Source: Chitinophaga silvatica (GTDB lineage: Bacteria > Bacteroidota > Bacteroidia > Chitinophagales > Chitinophagaceae). From it: a stretch of DNA of 64,000 bases. A program made the translations under genes and the position numbers. The stretch's first letter is position 1. Every line of letters begins with the position of its first letter. Below are positions 1-9,911 of this stretch, piece after piece. The DNA is taken from the NCBI RefSeq assembly GCF_003419895.1, contig NZ_QPMM01000007.1:476469-540468 (forward strand). Reading direction: 5' to 3'. The notes under the pieces are model-generated. The model saw only the letters and a list, made by a program, of their open reading frames with translations, did no database searches and was not told the origin of the DNA.

Positions 1-2
1 GT

Positions 3-47
3 CATAAAATCAGGCGAACATTCAATGATCTCATAGAAGATTGTTGA
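3..47 (+). CDS. Possible C-terminal tail of the upstream gene (partial)
   Basis: From the window edge one frame stays open to a TGA at 45-47. It reads as a plausible polar C-terminus (about 14 residues ending LIEDC), 16 bases before the first complete gene. This would fit the last residues of another gene of the same polysaccharide operon, but it is too short to identify. The frame starting at base 1 is also open, to base 36. Confidence 0.3.
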   Translation, partial: HKIRRTFNDLIEDC

Positions 48-63
48 TAGTCATAAATTGGAG

Positions 64-1212
64 ATGAAAAACATTTTAATCATATCTTACGAATTTCCGC
101 CCATTATCGGAGGAGCGGGCGTTTACGCCCATGATCTGGCTATTGGCCTGGTGAAGAATGGCCAGAAGGTAGACCTGCTTACCTATCAAACTCCCGGAAA
201 CACAGCCTTCCTGGCTGCCTTCTCGGCTACCTGGAACATTACCTGCCACACTATTTCAGGTAAACCACTTGTTCATTTTTATCAGTTATATAAACGTCTA
301 AATACTTTAATCAAACAACATTCCTACGATCTCATAATTTTTAGTGACGCAAGAGCTAAAAAAATGGGAGCTTTTTTTGCCGGCGCTTTAAAAAGTATCA
401 GTAATCGTTCTGTTTCTGTATTGCATGGAGGTGAGCAAAGCAGCTTTTTCAACAATCCATCGCGAATGCTTAAGCTATCAGGCATTCCCACAAAGATGAT
501 GCAATTCCTGGCTCAACAACAACGAATAGTGGTTGTAAGTAAGGCAGAGTATGAACTATGGGAATCATCTCCTCTGAAATCCAAACTTCAGTTAATTCAA
601 CATGGTATTGATACAGAGATCTTTTACAAGAGATCTATGGATGAAGTGACTGAACTGAAATCCAGACTTAAATTAAATCCATCTAAAAAAATAGTGCTTT
701 CAGCATCCCGATTGGTGAAACCCAAGGGGCAGGAAGTATTGCTCGAATGTCTGCCTGCCATACTGAAGGAGGTTCAGGATACGATCTGCATTATCGCCGG
801 AGATGGAGACCATCTGCCGGTTTTACGCCGTCGGGCCAAAGAATTGGGAATTGAAGAACAAGTCTTGTTTACAGGTGGATTGGCAAGAGCGGAATTATCT
901 CAGTACCTGGCTGTTTGTGATGTATTTGTACTTCCCAGTCAATATTACGAATCATTTGGCCTTGTATATCTGGAAGCTGCCGCTTGTGGTAAAACATCAA
1001 TTGCCGGCAACAGGGGAGGTACCAGCGAAGCTATAGTGAATGGTGAAACCGGATACCTGATCGATCCATTTTGCAGAGAAGAATTAACCGGCAGAGTTGT
1101 GGAATTATTGCGTAACGAAAAATTGAGAAATCAGCTTTCAATATCGGCATATGAAAGAGTATTGACAACCTTTTCCAATACTGCTATGGCAGGGAAAATC
1201 GTGAGCAGATAA
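64..1212 (+). CDS. GT4-family glycosyltransferase
   Basis: A 382-residue glycosyltransferase of the GT-B fold, probably transferring a sugar from a nucleotide donor to a lipid-linked or growing glycan on the cytoplasmic face of the membrane. The N-terminus has the glycine-rich acceptor-side loop (EFPPIIGGAGVYAHDLA). The C-terminal half has a typical GT4 donor domain: LSASRLVKPKGQE, then IIAGDGD, then the E-x7-E region PSQYYESFGLVYLEAAACG followed by GGTSEAI. The frame also opens at a TTG at 58, but the ATG at 64 fits the normal MKNILII start. The next gene begins 2 bases after the stop, so it is the first complete gene of the surface-polysaccharide operon. The sugar specificity cannot be read from the sequence. 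Confidence 0.88.
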   Translation: MKNILIISYEFPPIIGGAGVYAHDLAIGLVKNGQKVDLLTYQTPGNTAFLAAFSATWNITCHTISGKPLVHFYQLYKRLNTLIKQHSYDLIIFSDARAKKMGAFFAGALKSISNRSVSVLHGGEQSSFFNNPSRMLKLSGIPTKMMQFLAQQQRIVVVSKAEYELWESSPLKSKLQLIQHGIDTEIFYKRSMDEVTELKSRLKLNPSKKIVLSASRLVKPKGQEVLLECLPAILKEVQDTICIIAGDGDHLPVLRRRAKELGIEEQVLFTGGLARAELSQYLAVCDVFVLPSQYYESFGLVYLEAAACGKTSIAGNRGGTSEAIVNGETGYLIDPFCREELTGRVVELLRNEKLRNQLSISAYERVLTTFSNTAMAGKIVSR

Positions 1213-1214
1213 TT

Positions 1215-2585
1215 ATGAAGTACAGGAACGGACATATCAATATACTTTACCTGCTGAATTTTATATTCGCTTGTATTGCTGGCTTGTGCGCAGAAAGCCT
1301 GGCTGCTTTTCTATTTAATATATTACTGCTGGCTATCGGACAGTTAAGCATTATGAGTATGCTTAAAGAGGCAGAAAGACGGCAGGCGGGTATCAAAATA
1401 TTTCTGAGCTTTTTCCTGGTGTATGGAGTTTTCATGTTGGTCACCAATACGCTTTATGTTCAGGACCCGTTTAAAGATACATTTTACGCAAAAGACTCTG
1501 TAACCTTTTATACATATATCGACAGAGTAGCTTCTATGCGTAGTATTGGTGATATTACAAATTTCTACAGTAATGATTTCTTTTCCTCCGACTGGAAAGG
1601 ATTTGCATGGTTGTCGAGTGTTTTGGGATTTGCCGCTAAATCAATAGATCATAACTCAATCATCCTTCAAAAATTACAAATAGTCTTCTGTTCTGCATTT
1701 ATACTGGTTATCCTGTTTAGTATGCTATCTACAAACCTAAGACAGGATATCAGTGTAAACCTTACTATTATTTATGCTTTCTTTTCCTATAATTTCTTTT
1801 TCTCTGCTATTTATTTAAGGGATGTTCATATAGGTGTAGCTTTTGGACTTTATTTTTTACTGATCCTGAATCGTAAAGGTGCCTGGGGTATTCTGGCAGC
1901 CATGCTGCTTACGATAATTATTTATTTCATAAGGCCGGAACATGGATTGTTTTCAATTTCACTTTTGCTCACATATATCTATCTCTTTGTTACAGACGAG
2001 CGATATCCAACCTTGAATAAATTGAAAATACCAATCCTACTCCTGCTGGGCTTATGTGCCCTTACCCAGGTTGTATTATTGCAGGAAGGGTTTAACACGA
2101 TTCAGTCTACCAGTGAAAATTATCTCGATAGTTCAATGACCAATGCCGGCTTAGGATCTTTTGGAAGCATGCTGCTTCGATTACCTTTTGGCGTTCGGCA
2201 TCTGGCGGTTGGTTTATTCTCTCAAACATTACCATTTCCGTTTTATGCAGTACTGGAAGATCAACCCTTTTATTTTCCATGGTCGTTGGCTGCTCTGTTT
2301 TGGTTTATAGTATGGGGAGTGATTATTTATAGTCTGTTTTTTAAACCCCGGAACCCACTGTTCCTGGTCAGAGAATGGAGATTCCTTTTTCTGATAGCTG
2401 TATTATTAATTCTGGGTGCCAGCTCAAATGCCGATACGAGAAGGATTATGGCTGTTTACCCTGTAGTGTATGTAATATTTGCAGGAGCATTTTTTTCGAG
2501 AACAACAGGAGAAAGAAAACGTCTGGTAATTGGCTGTTTGCTTGGTTATTCGGCATTAATACTCACTTATTCTTTAATTAAATAG
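1215..2585 (+). CDS. Polytopic membrane protein, possible polysaccharide polymerase (Wzy-like)
   Basis: A 456-residue protein with about ten to twelve hydrophobic segments spread over its whole length. It has one longer hydrophilic loop at about residues 82-125 and another at about residues 290-315. No catalytic motif is recognisable, but size, topology and position between glycosyltransferase genes fit an O-antigen/exopolysaccharide polymerase (Wzy/EpsG-like). A membrane glycosyltransferase of the GT-C type is the main alternative; the short RDVH motif after a transmembrane helix and the later RPEHG motif would suit either. It follows the upstream gene by 2 bases and the next gene starts 1 base after its stop, so it is co-transcribed. 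The family assignment is inference from topology and context. Confidence 0.6.
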   Translation: MKYRNGHINILYLLNFIFACIAGLCAESLAAFLFNILLLAIGQLSIMSMLKEAERRQAGIKIFLSFFLVYGVFMLVTNTLYVQDPFKDTFYAKDSVTFYTYIDRVASMRSIGDITNFYSNDFFSSDWKGFAWLSSVLGFAAKSIDHNSIILQKLQIVFCSAFILVILFSMLSTNLRQDISVNLTIIYAFFSYNFFFSAIYLRDVHIGVAFGLYFLLILNRKGAWGILAAMLLTIIIYFIRPEHGLFSISLLLTYIYLFVTDERYPTLNKLKIPILLLLGLCALTQVVLLQEGFNTIQSTSENYLDSSMTNAGLGSFGSMLLRLPFGVRHLAVGLFSQTLPFPFYAVLEDQPFYFPWSLAALFWFIVWGVIIYSLFFKPRNPLFLVREWRFLFLIAVLLILGASSNADTRRIMAVYPVVYVIFAGAFFSRTTGERKRLVIGCLLGYSALILTYSLIK

Positions 2586-2586
2586 G

Positions 2587-4599
2587 ATGATGAGAATAAT
2601 TAAAATAGGATCTCTGTTTGGATTGCTGATGTTATACATCGCAACTACTGCCCAGCAAATAAAAGGCATTCGGGCAACTGTAGATCCTATGCCTAATTAT
2701 AGCCTGACTAAAAATCAGAGTAATGTGGCTACACTCACTGATGGCCAATTTGTTACAGGAAATATGTATTGGAAAGATCCCGGTACGCTTGGCTGGCAAA
2801 ATGTGAATCGTGTTACCATTGATCTGACATTGCCATCTGGCTCATCTGTAGGAACCATTAAATTAAATACAGTAACCGGGCAAAAAGCACAGGTGAACCT
2901 GCCGCTTTGTATACTGGTATTTGCCAGCAATGATCAGAAATCGTGGCAATACATTGGCGATATGATGAAACAAAAGCATGAAGATTCATATTACCAGATT
3001 ACTTCCATTACTCAACAGGTAGATAGGCAGGCACAATTTTTAAAACTGGTGGTAATCCCAAATGGAAGTTATTTTTTTACAGATGAAATAGAGGTCTTTG
3101 CAGCTAAAGGAAATGTAAAGGCATTAGCACCTGCTATTCATTCTGAAAATATTGATAGCTTGATTAAAAGCCAAAGAACAACATCAATAGATCAGCGCTT
3201 TGCTGCCAGGAGTGCAGTTGCTACAACCGGTGCAGCCATCGGTCCATTGGTGGTTCAACGGCTGGTTAGTTCCTGGGCTTCTCCTGATCAGCTGGCACAA
3301 AAGCAAGAACCAATTCATACAATAGTTGGATTAACAACCTATACGACAGTAGTAGTAACAAATAATTCAGGCAGCCCCCAACAGCTGCCAATATCGTTTT
3401 CAAATGCTGGAATAGCCTCTCTATATTGGGCGAAGCCGGTTAAGAGCCGCGATTTTAAAGTGGTTCCTGATGCCTTAATGCCAATAGCTGATGGATCTAC
3501 CCTTAATGTTCAGCCAAATGAAACACAGGTTTTACTGCTTAGGATCAAACCTGTAAAAAGTGGTAATGCCAGCCTCCAACTTAAGGTAGGTGCGGTTCAG
3601 CAAACTATTGATATTACTGTTGCTTCAACAAATTTTAATTCATTTACTCAGACGCCCGATGTAAATGTCTGGGCTTATTTCAATGATCCTTTACTAAAGG
3701 AAAGGCCGGTAGCCGCACATAACGATCTGCTTGATCATGGTGTAAACACATTTGTTTTTCATCCTGGTATTTTACTGCCAGAGAAACCTGTTAGCAGTAA
3801 TGAAGCATTACAAAAAATGCTACCAATGGTCAAAGGTTTTAAGCAGGTTTTACTTTTCTTAAATATCACTGCAAAGGATCAGAGCTATTGGACAGAAACG
3901 CGTAAACAAACATTTGCCAATTGGTATAAAGATCTTCAGGCTGCATTGCAGCAACAAGGAATTTCTCCATCCAATATATACCTCTATCCGATAGATGAGG
4001 TGAAACCATCCCAGATTGCAGCATTTAAGTCTTTTGTCACTTATGCTAAATCACAGATACCTGGTGCCAGATTTTTTGCTACAATATCAGATATTAAATC
4101 TTTACCCGAAATTCAGCCACTGGTTGATATAGCTCAGGTTTATAATACCAATCAACTTATCGCGGCCGCGAAACAGGCACAAACTTCCTCTCAAAGTATT
4201 TGGTTATACGATACAAAGAAACCTACCAAATCCTTACCTCCGTATGGATATTATAGATTGATGGCTTGGAGGGCATTCGCAAATGGACTTACTGGAATTG
4301 GTTTCTGGCAATATGCGGATGCGGGGCACGAGCAGGGAGCCACTTCCCTATGGGATGATTTTGATGGGAAGTCGGCCGATTATAATGTAGTATACGACGA
4401 TAATGCAAATGTAAACAGTAGCAGGAGATGGGAAGCATTTAAACAGGGAATAGATGATTATAGATTATTAATGGCATATGCGCAGAAATATGGCAGAAAT
4501 GCAGCATTAAAAATTTGTAATGAAGTTTTAGATAATGCAGGTAATCCATTTATCGGAGATCAGGCAAGGAAGAATATTATTTCAGGATTAGAAAAATAA
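2587..4599 (+). CDS. Secreted DUF4091-containing protein (glycoside-hydrolase-like)
   Basis: A 670-residue exported protein. A signal peptide (MMRIIKIGSLFGLLMLYIA, cleavage near TTAQQ) is followed by a discoidin/F5-8C-like carbohydrate-binding segment (about residues 30-175), a middle beta-rich region, and a C-terminal TIM-barrel-like domain. The last 100 residues carry the hallmarks of DUF4091: FWQYADAG, SLWDDFDG, then a tyrosine and a conserved RRWEAFKQGIDDYRLL helix. DUF4091 proteins are thought to be glycan-active, and inside a polysaccharide operon the simplest role is trimming or binding the exported polymer. Either ATG of the initial pair (2587, 2590) could be used. The domain call is fairly sure; activity and substrate are unknown. 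Confidence 0.78.
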   Translation: MMRIIKIGSLFGLLMLYIATTAQQIKGIRATVDPMPNYSLTKNQSNVATLTDGQFVTGNMYWKDPGTLGWQNVNRVTIDLTLPSGSSVGTIKLNTVTGQKAQVNLPLCILVFASNDQKSWQYIGDMMKQKHEDSYYQITSITQQVDRQAQFLKLVVIPNGSYFFTDEIEVFAAKGNVKALAPAIHSENIDSLIKSQRTTSIDQRFAARSAVATTGAAIGPLVVQRLVSSWASPDQLAQKQEPIHTIVGLTTYTTVVVTNNSGSPQQLPISFSNAGIASLYWAKPVKSRDFKVVPDALMPIADGSTLNVQPNETQVLLLRIKPVKSGNASLQLKVGAVQQTIDITVASTNFNSFTQTPDVNVWAYFNDPLLKERPVAAHNDLLDHGVNTFVFHPGILLPEKPVSSNEALQKMLPMVKGFKQVLLFLNITAKDQSYWTETRKQTFANWYKDLQAALQQQGISPSNIYLYPIDEVKPSQIAAFKSFVTYAKSQIPGARFFATISDIKSLPEIQPLVDIAQVYNTNQLIAAAKQAQTSSQSIWLYDTKKPTKSLPPYGYYRLMAWRAFANGLTGIGFWQYADAGHEQGATSLWDDFDGKSADYNVVYDDNANVNSSRRWEAFKQGIDDYRLLMAYAQKYGRNAALKICNEVLDNAGNPFIGDQARKNIISGLEK

Positions 4600-4602
4600 A
4601 AT

Positions 4603-5574
4603 ATGATGCAGCATCGTTCAAAAATCTTAATACTAGCTACTATACCACCTCCTATTGGCGGGGTGACGGTGCATATACAACGACTACTGCAATTTCTGGA
4701 TATCAACGGACATGCTTATACATTTATTGATATAAGAAGAACGCCCAGGCAGGAGATTCTTTCACAAATTAGAAAGCATCGCTTTATCCACTTTCATATA
4801 TATCATCCGGCCATCAGATTTCTGCTGGTGTTATTAGGTACAATATTTGGTAAAAAGATGCTCTTTACTTTTCACGGGAATGTAGGTCGGCATTCTGCCT
4901 GGTATAATCTGATAGATCAAATGGCTTTCAGATTGGCCTATTTACCAATTGTGCTTAATCGCATTAGTTTGGAGAAAGGGCTGCGGTGGAATAGCCGTAC
5001 ACAGTTGATCAGCGCATTTATTCCTCCTCAGGTGTCGGAAGTACTGACAACTGATGTACAGGCAGCAATTAATAATCTCCGATCCAGGTCCGGGAGAGTA
5101 TATGCCACCAATGCATCAACAGTTTCTTTTGATAAGGAAGGACGGGAAACCTACCAGATTAGTTTGCTGGTGAAACTGTTTAGTAAGCTGGATGTTGGAC
5201 TTGTAATTGTTGATCCGACAGAAAGGTATAAAAACTATCTGGAGCAGCAGGGTTACCGGCTTACAGAGAATGTATTATTGATATCCGGGCAGCAATCTTT
5301 CTTTGAAATTTTGAAGTTGTCGGATGTACTGTTACGTATAACTACCACTGATGGGGATGCCTTATCGGTTAAAGAAGCATTATATCTGCAAAAGCAGGTG
5401 ATAGCTACAAATGTGGTAGACAGGCCGGTTGGTACTGTACTGGTGCCATTAAATGAAACAGCTATTATCGCTGCGATAGGAAGATTGGAGCAACAGGCAG
5501 TTGTCTTGCCTGAAACAGAGCAGCAGCATGGCGGAATAGCAATGCTGGATATTTACAGAAGAATTGTAGCATAA
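4603..5574 (+). CDS. Glycosyltransferase, GT-B type
   Basis: A 323-residue protein with the GT4-like N-terminal sequence LILATIPPPIGGVTVHIQRL, which forms the glycine-rich loop of the first Rossmann domain, and HFHGN-like histidines after strand 4. The donor-binding domain is shorter and more divergent than in the other glycosyltransferases here; a SFFEILKLSDVLLRITTTDGDALSVKEAL segment replaces the usual E-x7-E motif, with DALSVKEAL the likely equivalent. Probably a polysaccharide glycosyltransferase. It lies 3 bases after the DUF4091 gene and is followed by a 55-base gap with a small hairpin. Donor and acceptor are unknown. Confidence 0.75.
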   Translation: MMQHRSKILILATIPPPIGGVTVHIQRLLQFLDINGHAYTFIDIRRTPRQEILSQIRKHRFIHFHIYHPAIRFLLVLLGTIFGKKMLFTFHGNVGRHSAWYNLIDQMAFRLAYLPIVLNRISLEKGLRWNSRTQLISAFIPPQVSEVLTTDVQAAINNLRSRSGRVYATNASTVSFDKEGRETYQISLLVKLFSKLDVGLVIVDPTERYKNYLEQQGYRLTENVLLISGQQSFFEILKLSDVLLRITTTDGDALSVKEALYLQKQVIATNVVDRPVGTVLVPLNETAIIAAIGRLEQQAVVLPETEQQHGGIAMLDIYRRIVA

Positions 5575-5584
5575 AGAAAAACCT

Positions 5585-5605
5585 CATCTCTACCATGTAG
5601 AGATG
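5585..5605. repeat. Short hairpin between glycosyltransferase and wecB genes
   Basis: A 9-bp perfect inverted repeat (CATCTCTAC / GTAGAGATG) with a 3-base centre. No T-run follows, so it does not look like an intrinsic terminator. It resembles the small dispersed palindromes common in Bacteroidota intergenic spaces and could act as an mRNA processing or stability element inside the operon. Confidence 0.5.
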
Positions 5606-5629
5606 CAACCATATTAAAACCATATCGAA

Positions 5630-6748
5630 ATGAAGTTAACCATCATTGCGGGGGCGCGTCCGAATTTTATGAAGATTGCGCCCATAATAGCCGCCATTGA
5701 AGAGAAGAAACGCGAAGGCTTTCGTATTGGCTACCGCCTGGTTCATACAGGTCAGCATTACGACAAGAATATGAGCGATTCTTTTTTTGAACAGCTGGGG
5801 ATTCCAGAACCCCATGCCAACCTTGCTGCCGGCGGTGGTTCACAAGCCGAACAAACAGCAAGTATTATGATTCGCTTTGAGCAGGAACTTACAGAGCATC
5901 CCTGCGATTTAATCCTGGTAGTAGGGGATGTTACATCTACTATGGCTTGCTCAATAGTTGCCAAGAAGTTAAAGATCCGTGTAGCTCATGTGGAAGCAGG
6001 TATCAGATCCGGTGATATAACTATGCCGGAAGAAATAAACCGATTGGTCACCGATGCTATTACGGATTACTGTTTCACCACTTCCGTTATTGCCAATACC
6101 AATCTGCAAAGGGAAGGTAAAACTCCTGATCAGATCATTTTTGTTGGCAATACCATGATCGATACTTTATTGCAACAACGTTCCCGTTTTATGGCACCCC
6201 CAATCTGGCAGCAAGCCGGGCTTCAACCGCAGGGCTATATTGTAATGACCTTGCATCGCCCGGCTAATGTGGATGAGGAGGATAACCTTTCGTTGCTCAT
6301 TCAGGAAATTATGCGTACAACACGCGATCTGCCGGTGATCTTTCCGGTGCATCCGAGAACGGCTAAAAACCTTGAAAAAGTAGCTGTAGAACATCCCCGC
6401 TTACACCTGGTACCACCATTAAGCTATCTGGAATTCAACTATCTGGTGGAGAAAGCAAAAGCTGTGGTAACAGATTCAGGTGGCATAACCGAAGAAACAA
6501 CAGTTATGGGTGTGCCTTGTATGACGTTGAGAGATAGCACCGAGCGCCCGGAAACCTGTATCACCGGTACCAACGAGTTACTGGGTACTGATCCTGTGGC
6601 ACTGGCACCTGCAATGCAGCGGCTCTTCGACGGACAATGGAAAAAAGGTGCTATCCCTGCGCTGTGGGATGGCCATACCGCTAAAAGAATCACACAAAAA
6701 TTATTGGAATTATTTGCTGTTAAACAAGAACCTGTTGGGATGTTATGA
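5630..6748 (+). CDS. wecB: UDP-N-acetylglucosamine 2-epimerase (non-hydrolysing)
   Basis: Interconverts UDP-GlcNAc and UDP-ManNAc in the cytoplasm, supplying a precursor for surface glycans. The 372-residue length is typical of the family. Visible motifs in order: GARPNFMKIAPI at the N-terminus, HTGQHYD, VVGDVTSTMAC, HVEAGIRSGD followed by PEEINR, TLHRPANVD with the active-site histidine region, FPVHPRT, and the UDP-binding segment TDSGGITEE. The conserved RDSTERPE follows. The start ATG at 5630 directly precedes the first beta strand. Its stop overlaps the next start (ATGA), indicating translational coupling to the heparinase-like gene. The product could also feed a ManNAcA pathway, but no UDP-ManNAc dehydrogenase is seen in this window. 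Confidence 0.94.
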   Translation: MKLTIIAGARPNFMKIAPIIAAIEEKKREGFRIGYRLVHTGQHYDKNMSDSFFEQLGIPEPHANLAAGGGSQAEQTASIMIRFEQELTEHPCDLILVVGDVTSTMACSIVAKKLKIRVAHVEAGIRSGDITMPEEINRLVTDAITDYCFTTSVIANTNLQREGKTPDQIIFVGNTMIDTLLQQRSRFMAPPIWQQAGLQPQGYIVMTLHRPANVDEEDNLSLLIQEIMRTTRDLPVIFPVHPRTAKNLEKVAVEHPRLHLVPPLSYLEFNYLVEKAKAVVTDSGGITEETTVMGVPCMTLRDSTERPETCITGTNELLGTDPVALAPAMQRLFDGQWKKGAIPALWDGHTAKRITQKLLELFAVKQEPVGML

Positions 6749-8631
6749 GTAGTTTGAATACGATAATAAATGGACTGAAGGTAGTGAAGAATATGGGATG
6801 GAGATATGTAGCATTCCGTACTGTTCATGAGTTGAAACGCAGAACCGGAAAACTGAAGAAACGTTTTCCGGCAGATCCTGCATTTCAACGTTATTTGTCG
6901 TTAGAGGATTGGAAACAACAATCAGCATTATTTTTCTTTCCTTGCCGCGAAGCGTTACTATTACCTAAAAACCCGACACCGGACATTGCACAACGCTTCG
7001 AAACATTAAAGAAAGGCTTGCTTCCTTTCTTTAATGGAATTGTAATGCCTGTTGATGGCTGGTTTAAAAATCCTGATTCCGGATTCGTGTATGATGCAAC
7101 TGTACATTGGACCGAAATCAACGATTACAGTGCAGAAGCCGGTGATATAAAATTTGTATGGGAGAAAGCCAGATTTGCATACCTGTATGATATAATCCGA
7201 TATGATCATCACTTTGATGAAGATCATGCCCATTGGGTGTTTGAGGATATCCTTTCCTGGATCAGATCCAATAAGGTAAATACAGGGCCACATTACAAAT
7301 GTAGTCAGGAAATCAGCTTACGGGTCCTAAACTGGACTTTTGCCCTCTATTTCTATAGAAACTCCGCTGCCCTTACAGAAGAAGTATTTGATGAAATACA
7401 GTATGCTATTTACTGGCAACTTCATCATGTATATCATAATATCAATTTTTCCAGGATTGCTGTAAGAAATAATCATGCTATCACTGAAACGCTTACACTA
7501 TACCTGGGAGGATTATTATTTCCAACATTGCCAGGAGCTGCTACCTGGAAAGAACATGGAAAAAGATGGTTTGAAGAGGAAATTGCATATCAGATTTATG
7601 AAGATGGCAGCTTCCTTCAATTTTCCATGAACTACCATAGGGTTGTAATTCAATTACTGACCTGGGGCATACAGCTGGCCACCTTAAATGGTGAAACTTT
7701 TGATCCAATAGTGGCTGCAAAAGCTGAAAGATCCCTGCGCTTTTTAAGAGTTTGTATGAATGATCATACCGGTTGGTTACCTAATTATGGGGCCAATGAC
7801 GGTGCATTATTTTTTAAACTGAATGATCAGGAATACCGGGATTTCAGGCCTCAGTTACAAGCCCTCGCCCTGTTGCTTCAAACAGATCCTGCATTACCCC
7901 GGAAATATGAAGATGCCGATTGGTACGGAATACAAGACCAGGGATATATAAATAGCATACTGGAAAAAGACAGAGAACTCTATTCCTTCCCCGATGGAGG
8001 ATATTTTGTATGCCGAGAGCAGGATATTCTCACATTCCTGAGATGTGGTAACCATAAAGACAGACCCTCGCAGGCCGATAATCTGCACCTCGATATCTGG
8101 GTGAAGGATGAAAACCTGCTGATGGATGCCGGTTCCTACAAGTATAATACCGATGAAGCTACGCTGCGTTACTTCATGGGCACAGCTTCTCATAATACCG
8201 TGATGCTGGATGATTACGATCAGATGCAAAAAGGACCAAGATTCATTTGGTACAACTGGTCGCAATGCTCACGGGCCCGGTTGTATGAAACTACAGATGA
8301 GTATATCTGGGAAGGCGCTATTACTGCTTTTCAACAAGTAGGCGCAGATATAGTACACATCCGTCAGGTAAGAAAGAAAAAGAATGAAACCAGTTGGGTT
8401 ATCAAAGATCATATTCAGCATAAACCACAGCATACATTAATGCGCCAGTTATGGCATACCAGTAAGCCGGCAAGGATTCAGCTAAAGGCTGAAGATAGCA
8501 GTGGTGCTATTTTACAACCGCTGTGCAAACCGGGGATGTATGCTTCCTATTATGGAATTAAGGAAGAAAACAACACTACTGTTTTCAATTCGGATGTAGA
8601 TACAATTATTACGGAAATCACAATTGACTAA
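6745..8631 (+). CDS. Heparinase II/III-family polysaccharide lyase-like protein
   Basis: A 628-residue protein with an N-terminal helical toroid (about residues 60-360) containing NHAITE and FSMNYHRVV, which carry the Asn, His and Tyr residues used for catalysis in this lyase superfamily. It is followed by a C-terminal beta-sandwich of the heparinase II/III type (about residues 400-600; motifs DGGYFVCR, HLDIWVKDENLLMDAGSYKYN and SHNTVMLD). Such proteins recur in O-antigen/exopolysaccharide clusters, where they probably cleave or edit uronic-acid-containing polymer. No convincing signal peptide is visible, which is odd for a lyase acting on exported glycan. It overlaps wecB by 4 bases and is 2 bases from the next gene. 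Confidence 0.85.
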   Translation: MSSLNTIINGLKVVKNMGWRYVAFRTVHELKRRTGKLKKRFPADPAFQRYLSLEDWKQQSALFFFPCREALLLPKNPTPDIAQRFETLKKGLLPFFNGIVMPVDGWFKNPDSGFVYDATVHWTEINDYSAEAGDIKFVWEKARFAYLYDIIRYDHHFDEDHAHWVFEDILSWIRSNKVNTGPHYKCSQEISLRVLNWTFALYFYRNSAALTEEVFDEIQYAIYWQLHHVYHNINFSRIAVRNNHAITETLTLYLGGLLFPTLPGAATWKEHGKRWFEEEIAYQIYEDGSFLQFSMNYHRVVIQLLTWGIQLATLNGETFDPIVAAKAERSLRFLRVCMNDHTGWLPNYGANDGALFFKLNDQEYRDFRPQLQALALLLQTDPALPRKYEDADWYGIQDQGYINSILEKDRELYSFPDGGYFVCREQDILTFLRCGNHKDRPSQADNLHLDIWVKDENLLMDAGSYKYNTDEATLRYFMGTASHNTVMLDDYDQMQKGPRFIWYNWSQCSRARLYETTDEYIWEGAITAFQQVGADIVHIRQVRKKKNETSWVIKDHIQHKPQHTLMRQLWHTSKPARIQLKAEDSSGAILQPLCKPGMYASYYGIKEENNTTVFNSDVDTIITEITID

Positions 8632-8633
8632 CT

Positions 8634-9911
8634 ATGAAAATTCTATTGATACACCAGTATTTTTTAGAGGAAGACGATCCAGGTGGTTCCCGGTGGAACG
8701 AAATTACCCGGCAATGGACTAGCCAGGGTATGGATGTTACCGTATTAGGAGGTATGATGCACTATAACGGTTCGCAAAAACGCCCTGAATATAAAGGGAA
8801 ATACTATATGAGAAAGAAACAGGGATTGGTAGATGTGATGCGCTGCCATGTTTCTGAGTCGTATAATAAAAATTTTGTAGGTAGATTATGGGGCTATTTC
8901 TCTTTTATGTTTTCTGCTCTATGGGCCGGATTATTCAAAGTAAAAGGTAAATACGATGTGGTGGTGGTGACTTCACCACCGCTGTTTGTTGGGATAGCTG
9001 GATATTTACTGTCGCGCTTCAAACGCATTCCATTTGTATTTGAAGTACGTGATTTATGGCCCGAATCCGCTATTGATACTGGTGTATTAAAGAATAAACT
9101 GGTTATTAAACTCGCCTATTGGGTAGAAGCATTCATTTATCGTAAAGCTGCCCTGATAAATGTATTAACTCCTGCGTTCTATAATACATTAAAAGAGAAG
9201 AAAGGAGTACCGGCAGATAAGCTCATCTTCATTCCTAATGCTGCCGATTTCTCCTTATCGGATCATCTGCTCGAAACATTCGATAGGGAAGCATTTAGAA
9301 AAGAACATAACCTGGAGGGCAAATTTGTTATCACCTATGTGGGCGCCCACGGTGTTGCCAATCATCTCGAACAAATTCTTGATGCGGGTAAGGCACTGGA
9401 AGATACACCTGTTTTATTTCAACTGATTGGTCAGGGTATGGAAAAACCTCGTTTGCAAACCCTGGCTCAATCGCTGGAAGTAAAGAACGTTAGGTTCCTG
9501 GATGCGGTACCCAAACAAGAGGTATTCAAATATATTCTGGCCTCTGAAATGGGGGCATCTGTACTTAAGAAAGTAGATACATTCAAAACAGTATACTCAA
9601 ATAAAACCTTCGATTATATGGCCTGTAAGAAACCTATTCTGATGGCGATAGATGGGGTATCTCGAGAATTGGTAGAGGCTGCCGGTGCAGGGTCGTATGT
9701 AGAACCTGAAAATACTGCTGCCTACAATACAGTAATCAGGGCCTATCTGAAAGCACCTGAAAGAATTAAGGCAGAAGGCGAGAGTGGGTTTAACTATGCA
9801 AAAGAGCATTTCGACCGCCAGGTTTTAGCCAATCGCTATTTAAACGAATTACAAAAAAAAGTAACAGGAAAATTAATTCAACATCATGAATTGGTACAGG
9901 AACCTAGTTAA
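8634..9911 (+). CDS. GT4 glycosyltransferase, WbuB-like
   Basis: A 425-residue GT-B glycosyltransferase. The start MKILLIHQYF, the PGGSRWNE segment and the diagnostic VRDLWPESAID around residues 139-149 match the WbuB subgroup, which in O-antigen clusters transfers N-acetylated amino sugars such as FucNAc. The C-terminal domain shows FVITYVGAHG, LIGQG and the nucleotide-binding stretch SNKTFDYMACKKPILM. The reading frame continues 26 bases into the next gene, so the two are translationally linked. WbuB-like membership is well supported; the actual donor (perhaps the bacillosamine-type sugar made by the downstream genes, or a ManNAc derivative) is inference. Confidence 0.86.
   Translation: MKILLIHQYFLEEDDPGGSRWNEITRQWTSQGMDVTVLGGMMHYNGSQKRPEYKGKYYMRKKQGLVDVMRCHVSESYNKNFVGRLWGYFSFMFSALWAGLFKVKGKYDVVVVTSPPLFVGIAGYLLSRFKRIPFVFEVRDLWPESAIDTGVLKNKLVIKLAYWVEAFIYRKAALINVLTPAFYNTLKEKKGVPADKLIFIPNAADFSLSDHLLETFDREAFRKEHNLEGKFVITYVGAHGVANHLEQILDAGKALEDTPVLFQLIGQGMEKPRLQTLAQSLEVKNVRFLDAVPKQEVFKYILASEMGASVLKKVDTFKTVYSNKTFDYMACKKPILMAIDGVSRELVEAAGAGSYVEPENTAAYNTVIRAYLKAPERIKAEGESGFNYAKEHFDRQVLANRYLNELQKKVTGKLIQHHELVQEPS

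Noticed and set aside
6439..6888. 149-codon minus-strand frame over the end of wecB and the heparinase gene start
   Set aside because: It is antisense to well-supported genes, shows no domain or plausible start context, and is explained by codon bias of the real genes.
7894..8265. 123-codon minus-strand frame inside the heparinase-like gene
   Set aside because: Antisense shadow with no recognisable domain.
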